A stretch of 38,337 nt of DNA from UBA4951 sp963652335 (GTDB lineage Bacteria; Bacillota_I; Bacilli_A; RFN20; CAG-826): assembly GCA_963652335.1 (NCBI GenBank), contig CAVJSS010000012.1:1-38337 (forward strand), read 5' to 3'. The translations under genes and the position numbers were made by a program. Positions 33,856 to 38,337 of this stretch are shown here, piece by piece; position 1 is the stretch's first letter, and every line of letters starts with the position of its first letter. The notes beneath the pieces are model-generated. The model was given only the letters and a program-made list of their open reading frames with translations. It had not been told where the DNA came from and searched no databases.

Positions 33856-34092
33856 TCAATGCTTGCGGATACCGCCGCCATTGACTCCTTTTTTATGTAC
33901 CAAGACGGTTCCTTCGCCTTTGGATAATGCTTCGGCGTATTCCGTAGCGGCCTTTTGGGTTGGGAAGGTCTTGATTGTTTTGGCCTTTCCGCTTTCAAGC
34001 TTGCTTCCGCCGGCCAAAGTAACTCTCCAAGCGGTTTTATCTTCGGTTTGGGAGACGTGGTAAACCTTAACTGGTTTTGTTGCTGCTGCCAT
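33856..34092 (-). CDS. DUF2188 domain protein
   Basis: Small basic protein of 78 residues made almost wholly of a DUF2188 domain: a beta-hairpin YHVSQTEDKTAWRVTLAGGSK, a helix TQKAATEYAEALSKGEG and a final strand TVLVHKKGVNGGGIRKH, the last containing the typical xVHxxGxG-type ending. The function of DUF2188 is unknown; these proteins are widespread in Bacillota. AGGAG precedes the ATG and a terminator follows, so it is a single-gene transcript. Confidence 0.85.
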   Translation of the reverse strand: MAAATKPVKVYHVSQTEDKTAWRVTLAGGSKLESGKAKTIKTFPTQKAATEYAEALSKGEGTVLVHKKGVNGGGIRKH

Positions 34093-34179
34093 AATTGATA
34101 CTCCTATTTATTGGTTGTTTTTAGTTTAAAACAAAGGTAACCAAAATAAAGAAATTTTTAAGATTGTCAGTGCGTTTTC

Positions 34180-34755
34180 CTATTTTTCCAGCACCAAGAC
34201 AAAGGACTTATCGTCTTCCCTGGCGGTTTTTAATTTAAATTGCGCAAAATGTTCCGCTTCTTTCAATGGTTCTTCCAAAGAACGACTGAAGCAACATGCC
34301 TTGCCGGAATGATGCTTGTCTAGCTCTGCTCTTGAAAGAGAATGCAAAATAGATAAATGCCCTCCTTCCTTAAGAAGCGAATAACATTTATCCGCTAATT
34401 TATCAGGATCCAAAAAATGAGGATAAGCGTTATAAATCACGATCTCATTGAATTTTTCGTCTTCCAAATCGAACAAATCCCCATGAACGAAACGGGCCCA
34501 TTCTTTGCCTTTGTATTTTTCTTTGGCGATTTCGATCATTTTGGAAGAAATGTCTATTCCAACGACTTCGCTATCAGATAAAGAATGAATCAATCCTGTC
34601 ACAACCCCGGTCCCAGATGCGACATCCAAAACTCGATCGCCTTTTTTGATGAATGCTTCTTTTAGCAAAGAGAGCTTAATCTCATCGGAACAGCATTCTT
34701 TTTGATCCCAAGAAGGTGCTGCATTATCGAAAAACGCCTCAATTTTGTTGCTCAT
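34180..34755 (-). CDS. Class I SAM-dependent methyltransferase
   Basis: Protein of 191 residues with the Rossmann-fold SAM site VLDVASGTGVVTG (42-54), the acidic loop VVGIDISSKMIEIAKEK, and the motif-IV region NEIVIYNAYPHFLD. It belongs to the Methyltransf_11/25 group; the target is unknown. It starts one base after the stop of the substrate-binding lipoprotein gene with GGAGG in the last codons of that gene, so it is the final gene of the import operon. Cobalamin-, heme- or siderophore-type import operons that carry a small methyltransferase are seen in other Bacillota; it may modify the imported ligand. Confidence 0.88.
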   Translation of the reverse strand: MSNKIEAFFDNAAPSWDQKECCSDEIKLSLLKEAFIKKGDRVLDVASGTGVVTGLIHSLSDSEVVGIDISSKMIEIAKEKYKGKEWARFVHGDLFDLEDEKFNEIVIYNAYPHFLDPDKLADKCYSLLKEGGHLSILHSLSRAELDKHHSGKACCFSRSLEEPLKEAEHFAQFKLKTAREDDKSFVLVLEK

Positions 34756-35898
34756 TTAAAGAAACTCCTCCGTATCAATCGCTTGATATCCTCCGTATGA
34801 TTGGGGCTTGGAAAAGATTTCTTTTGCCAAAGCCTTGCCGTTGAATTTAGCCGTTGCCTCGTCAAGCTTATCGGTCATATCGATATCGGAAAAAAGCTCT
34901 GGATAAATCACTTTGGCGTTGTACCAAGTATTTGCCAAAGAAATCTCCAAATTGGTGTAATAGGCGTTATATGCCATTTGAAGATACGCCTTGCCATCTT
35001 TCCAGGCTTTGCAGCTATCGAACATCGTTTCGTCGGCTTTGTATAATCCTTTGATGTTTTTGACGGCCGCCGCATCGAAAATCATATTGTCCATCGTTTC
35101 TCCGAGCTGAACGAATTTCTCTTCTTCGATTTTGCCGATACCAGCAATCCCCACATTGGAAGCCACGTTCTCTATTTTGGCGATGTTGAATGGCTCATAA
35201 TTGCCAGATGTCATCAAATGATTGGTCGTTCCATAATTTCCAAGGCCACAGATATAGGCTTCCTTTTGGCTTGTTTCATTAATGGAAGAAACACGAGAAG
35301 CAATCGCACTCCTTTCGGAAGAAATATAAGAATTCAAAGTGGAAGCCCTCTCGTTTTTATCAAGCACCCTTCCTAAAAGGGTTATGGTTTGATTGGCTTT
35401 CTCATCCCAGACGCCTTTGTTACCAATACTTAACGTAATTACCGGAACTCCGATGTTTTCTTTAAGAGAATTCGCTCTATCGGCATCTTCATATTCCGAG
35501 ATGATAAGATCTGGGCTGCAATTCAATATCTTTTCCAGTTCTGGGCTTTGGGCATTAGGACCGCCTATGCCGCATGAAGGGAGAGTTTTGAAATGCTCTT
35601 CGTTGGCGATCAAATATGGACGGGCTACCCCATCGAACATCGAAGGCCTAGAACTTAACGAGGTATTATCGATATCCTCAACGCCGGATAAAAGATTTAC
35701 GTCCCCGACATAGGAATAAAGACGCAGGGCTCCGGCTCCGATGCAAACGATCCGTTTATAAGATCCCGGAATGACGGTTTCGTTTCTTCCGATCATATCC
35801 TGAACAATGATAGATTCATCTGCGCTAGATGAGTCTGGTGTCGCCCCACACGAACATAAAGCCAACATAGTTAAAGCCATAAATGGTTTCTTATTCAT
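34756..35898 (-). CDS. ABC transporter substrate-binding lipoprotein (FecB/BtuF-like)
   Basis: Protein of 380 residues with a lipoprotein signal (MNKKPFMALTMLALCSCG; the lipidated Cys is C15 or C17) and a Ser/Asp-rich linker. The rest fits the helical-backbone periplasmic-binding fold of metal-chelate receptors: VIPGSYKRIVCIGAGALRL, PDLIISEYEDADR and LGNYGTTNHLMTSG segments. It would bind an iron- or cobalt-containing chelate such as a siderophore, heme or a corrinoid outside the membrane. It overlaps the ATPase gene by 8 bp. Which ligand it binds cannot be told from sequence. Confidence 0.9.
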   Translation of the reverse strand: MNKKPFMALTMLALCSCGATPDSSSADESIIVQDMIGRNETVIPGSYKRIVCIGAGALRLYSYVGDVNLLSGVEDIDNTSLSSRPSMFDGVARPYLIANEEHFKTLPSCGIGGPNAQSPELEKILNCSPDLIISEYEDADRANSLKENIGVPVITLSIGNKGVWDEKANQTITLLGRVLDKNERASTLNSYISSERSAIASRVSSINETSQKEAYICGLGNYGTTNHLMTSGNYEPFNIAKIENVASNVGIAGIGKIEEEKFVQLGETMDNMIFDAAAVKNIKGLYKADETMFDSCKAWKDGKAYLQMAYNAYYTNLEISLANTWYNAKVIYPELFSDIDMTDKLDEATAKFNGKALAKEIFSKPQSYGGYQAIDTEEFL

Positions 35899-36661
35899 TG
35901 TCTTCTCCTTTGTGAACGATTATTTTCCTTTCGTCTATTTCAAGTATTTCGACATCCGCATCATAGATATCGGATATGTTTTCTTTGGTGATGATGGAGG
36001 AATCTCCTTCAATGGTTATCTTCCCATCCTTAAGGAAAAAGAATTTATCTCCGAAGCTTAAGGCGGCGTTCAAATCATGGATGGCCACCAAAATGGAGAT
36101 GCCTTTTTCTTTCGACAAACGTTTGGCTTCCTTTAGAACAATCCTTTCGTTCCCGATGTCCAAATTGCCGGTAGGCTCATCGAACACCAAGAGTTTCGGT
36201 TCTTGGGCCAGTGCCCTTGCAATGGCGATCTTTTGCCTTTCGCCTCCCGACAATTCATTTGCGTTCCTTAAGGCCAATTCTTCCAAACCCATGTCTTTGA
36301 TTATCGATTCGGCGACTTCCCTATCTTTTTTGGAATCAGCCAAGCCGAATTTCGATATCCTTCCCATCAAAATCGAATCAAAGACGGTCAAGGATCCAAA
36401 ATCGATATTCTGAGGAACATAGGCAATAATGTCGCTTCTTTTGGTTCTTGATAATTTAAGAACGTCGACGCCATCCAATTCTATTGATCCAGACAACGGC
36501 TTTTCGACTCCGACGATGTTTTTGAACAAGGTGCTTTTGCCTGATCCATTCTTGCCTAGCAAAATTCCTATCTCTCCATCATTCAAAGAGAGCCCAACAT
36601 TATCCAAAACAAGAGGTTTTCGTTTGTTGTATTTGAAAGAAAGGGAAGATATTTTCAGCAT
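35891..36661 (-). CDS. ABC transporter ATP-binding protein (FecE/BtuD type)
   Basis: Protein of 256 residues: Walker A GKNGSGKST (36-44), Q-loop in YVPQNIDFG, signature LSGGERQKIAIARALAQEP, Walker B LLVFDEPTGNLD and switch His in VAIHDLNAAL. It powers the FecCD-type permease upstream, overlapping it by 7 bp, and is followed by the binding protein, overlapping by 8 bp. All catalytic residues are present. The C-terminal part (after about 205) is an acidic extension typical of this subfamily. Confidence 0.96.
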   Translation of the reverse strand: MLKISSLSFKYNKRKPLVLDNVGLSLNDGEIGILLGKNGSGKSTLFKNIVGVEKPLSGSIELDGVDVLKLSRTKRSDIIAYVPQNIDFGSLTVFDSILMGRISKFGLADSKKDREVAESIIKDMGLEELALRNANELSGGERQKIAIARALAQEPKLLVFDEPTGNLDIGNERIVLKEAKRLSKEKGISILVAIHDLNAALSFGDKFFFLKDGKITIEGDSSIITKENISDIYDADVEILEIDERKIIVHKGEDNE

Positions 36662-37737
36662 CTATGTCCCTCCTTGTTAAGAAAAATCATCAAGAGGAAG
36701 AATGGGGCTCCCAGCAAAGACGTTATCGCCCCAACCGGCAATGAAGAACCGTTGCCTATCGTTCTAGACAACGTATCTGCCAAAACCAAAAGAAGGGATC
36801 CGCTCAAAATCGAAGCCGGTACGGAGAATCTATGGTCATGGCCCAAAAGCCTTTTGACCACATGCGGACAAATGATCCCAACGAATCCGATGATCCCCAA
36901 AAACGAAACGCAGACGGCAGTGATTAAAGAGGCAACGAACAAAGAAGCGAAGCGGATAAGAGAAACGTTCACTCCCATTGCTTTAGCGGAAGCATCCCCA
37001 GTCAACATCGCATTGTATTTCCAAGACATTAAACCGAAGAAAAGCGAAGCCGCACCAACGACAGCCAACATTATCCAATCTTGTTCGAATGTCGCCCTGC
37101 TAAGATCCCCAAATGACCAAACAACTGCCGCGCTCAACCCAACATCGGTCGCATAATATTGAAGAATCGTTGTCGCTGCCGTCCAAATCGCGCCTATCGC
37201 AATCCCGGACAATACAACCACATTCGGAGAAAAAGATCTCAAAGAACACAATCCCAAAATCAGCAAAACCGAGATAGCGGCAAAAAGAAACGCCATGCCG
37301 GATGTCGCATAAGGATTGGATCCGACCCCATATTCGCTTAGATTGTTGCCGGTGGATAGGAAACCTCCGGCAAAGCCGATGATCGATACATTCGCTCCGA
37401 AAGTCGCGGCGTTGGAGACCCCGAGGGTGCTAGGAGAGGCCATCGAATTTCCAAGAACCGATTGCATGATAAGCCCGGCGATCGATAATCCAGCCCCCGC
37501 TATCAAAGCAGCCAATACCCTTGGCATCCTGATATTCCAAACGATTCTTATTTGGGCTGATGTCCCGTTTTTGATCAATCCCGCCCAAGTATCGGAAAAA
37601 GACATATTCGAGGAGCCGACGAAAAGAGAAAAGAAAGCAGCGATAATCACCAAGAAGAAAAGAACGATGATGACGATCGTCTTATTTCTCTTTTTCGTTA
37701 CATACGCCCCCCTAAGAGGGCTTCTTGCAATTTCCAT
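36655..37737 (-). CDS. FecCD-type ABC importer permease (BtuC family)
   Basis: Permease with about ten membrane helices, roughly 360 residues. FecCD marks include RMPRVLAALIAGAGLSIAGL, then SMASPSTLGVS, GIAIGAIWTA, GFVGIICPHVVKRLLGHDHR and the C-terminal GAITSLLGAPFFLLMI. Substrates in this family are siderophores, heme or vitamin B12. The first ATG at 37755 and the ATG at 37737 both lack a ribosome binding site; I use 37737 because a -10-like TAGCTT ends 8 nt before it (with TTGCGA 17 bp further up), but 37755 cannot be excluded. First gene of the import operon; divergent to the truncated TetR gene. Confidence 0.93.
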   Translation of the reverse strand: MEIARSPLRGAYVTKKRNKTIVIIVLFFLVIIAAFFSLFVGSSNMSFSDTWAGLIKNGTSAQIRIVWNIRMPRVLAALIAGAGLSIAGLIMQSVLGNSMASPSTLGVSNAATFGANVSIIGFAGGFLSTGNNLSEYGVGSNPYATSGMAFLFAAISVLLILGLCSLRSFSPNVVVLSGIAIGAIWTAATTILQYYATDVGLSAAVVWSFGDLSRATFEQDWIMLAVVGAASLFFGLMSWKYNAMLTGDASAKAMGVNVSLIRFASLFVASLITAVCVSFLGIIGFVGIICPHVVKRLLGHDHRFSVPASILSGSLLLVLADTLSRTIGNGSSLPVGAITSLLGAPFFLLMIFLNKEGHRC

Positions 37738-37790
37738 GTGAATGAAAGCTAGCATTTATTGAAAGTTATCGCAACAAATAACCGTTTTTG

Positions 37791-37816
37791 TTCGATAAGT
37801 TTATATTTTTATCGAA
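37791..37816. promoter_or_regulatory. Perfect inverted repeat between the import operon and its TetR gene
   Basis: TTCGATAA (37791-37798) and TTATCGAA (37809-37816) are separated by 10 bp. Related CGATAA half-sites occur on both sides (GTTATCG near 37765, GATAACGAAC near 37839). It is the obvious operator for the divergent TetR product. Confidence 0.6.
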
Positions 37817-37863
37817 TATTATGTTAGATTATATAGGAGATAACGAACAAGGAGTTCAACAAA

Positions 37864-38163
37864 ATGGATAAGAGAATAATCAAAACCAGGCAAGCCATAT
37901 ATGACGGTTTTGCCAAAGCGTTGAATAACGTATCCTATGACGAAATGAAGATCGAGGATATCTTGAAAGCTTCGAATATTTCAAGAAGCACTTTCTATGC
38001 CCATTTCAAATCCAAGGAAGAGGTCCTTTCTTCAATCAACGAGAACATCTTCGATCACGTCTTCTCTCATTCTTTGAAAGAAGAAGCCACCCACGATTTC
38101 TCCAAAAGCAGCATCTTCGATTACAACCATTTGCTAACCCATATTTTGTACCCATCTTTCTGA
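37864..38163 (+). pseudogene. TetR/AcrR family regulator, truncated by the putative insertion
   Basis: The frame has the full TetR DNA-binding part (residues 1-60, including IEDILKASNISRSTFYAHFK) with AAGGAG upstream. After about residue 95, at 38151, the sequence enters the 54-bp inverted repeat, which adds a few codons and a stop. The whole ligand-binding half, about 90 residues in complete relatives, is missing. The product might still bind DNA but is likely not regulated or not stable. It is divergent from the import operon and is probably its former repressor. Confidence 0.8.
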
Positions 38164-38204
38164 GTTGCCCTCATTTTAAATAGCGGACAATCGAGGAAAT
38201 ACAT
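38151..38204. repeat. Right copy of the 54-bp perfect inverted repeat
   Basis: Exact reverse complement of bases 1-54. It starts inside the TetR gene and is followed by a terminator hairpin, a promoter and the start of a reading frame, the order expected at the 5' end of an insertion sequence. Confidence 0.8.
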
Positions 38205-38210
38205 TCGATG

Positions 38211-38234
38211 AAGCCTGGGGAACAGGCTTTTTGT
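38211..38234 (+). terminator. Terminator at the insertion-sequence edge
   Basis: AAGCCTG and CAGGCTT form a 7-bp stem with a GGGAA loop followed by a T-rich run. It would block read-through from the TetR gene into the transposase gene, a common feature of insertion-sequence ends. Confidence 0.75.
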
Positions 38235-38261
38235 TTTTGTCAAATTCTAGGAATATATTAC

Positions 38262-38290
38262 TTGCACAACGAAACACACTAGACTATAAT
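38262..38290 (+). promoter_or_regulatory. Promoter of the partial right-end gene
   Basis: TTGCAC (38262-38267), a 17-bp spacer and a consensus TATAAT (38285-38290). TGGAGG follows 8 nt before the ATG at 38314. Confidence 0.85.
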
Positions 38291-38313
38291 TAGAATAGTC
38301 TGGAGGCACATCC

Positions 38314-38337
38314 ATGCACATCAAATACTATCCAATC
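38314..38337 (+). CDS. Partial gene, first 8 codons (probable transposase)
   Basis: Only MHIKYYPI is in the window. Strong promoter and TGGAGG ribosome binding site are present, and the gene sits inside what seems to be an insertion sequence, so a transposase is the likely product. The sequence visible is too short to name a family. Confidence 0.45.

Overview
The window looks like a piece of a low-to-moderate GC Bacillota chromosome, probably a gut- or rumen-type member of Bacilli near the Erysipelotrichales/Acholeplasmatales-like groups. This is an inference from gene content and order: rpsF-ssb-rpsR, pth-mfd-rqcP-ftsH-dusB, pyruvate phosphate dikinase, and many MdlAB-type ABC exporters. TGA is a true stop here (several genes end in TGA overlapping the next ATG), so this is not a code-4 mollicute. 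Most genes have AGGAGG-type ribosome binding sites, but a small set has none and instead carries a -10-like hexamer exactly 6 nt before the ATG.

Layout. 1-54 is a perfect inverted copy of 38151-38204; both ends look like the same insertion sequence reading inward. 256-2753 holds an oleate hydratase and its TetR-type regulator. 2754-7200 is an accessory region: transposase debris, a DUF6930-like protein, an AlbA_2 ATP-binding regulator with iteron-like repeats, and two diverged copies of an ~80-bp sequence. 7203-8219 is the rpsR-ssb-rpsF operon, read leftwards. 8468-13788 is dusB, two halves of an ABC exporter and a small membrane protein, joined by 14-bp overlaps. 13831-20978 is ftsH, rqcP, mfd, pth and a flavodoxin-like gene. 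Rightward genes follow: a PopT/DUF368 lipid-carrier transporter, a TetR regulator and ppdK. 25624-32160 holds a phosphatase, then a tightly coupled operon (second ABC exporter pair, tcdA, a TtcA-like thiolase and an IscA-like protein with a Cys/His tail). 32232-33650 has two polytopic membrane enzymes, one resembling Pyr4-type terpene cyclases and one resembling Lgt. 33856-37737 has a DUF2188 protein and an iron/cobalamin-type ABC import operon ending in a methyltransferase. A divergent TetR gene at 37864 is cut short by the putative insertion sequence.

How the genes work together. The two ABC pairs have one standard and one degenerate nucleotide site, the hallmark of heterodimeric exporters. 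TcdA, TtcA-like and IscA-like genes form a tRNA-modification/iron-sulfur unit. The import operon (permease, ATPase, lipoprotein, methyltransferase) faces a TetR gene across a perfect inverted repeat, but the regulator is truncated, so the operon may be deregulated. The most notable unexplained items are the terminal inverted repeat, the paired iteron clusters exactly 210 bp apart, the leaderless-looking promoters, the Pyr4-like membrane protein, and the Cys/His-tailed IscA-like protein. No tRNA, rRNA or CRISPR array was seen.
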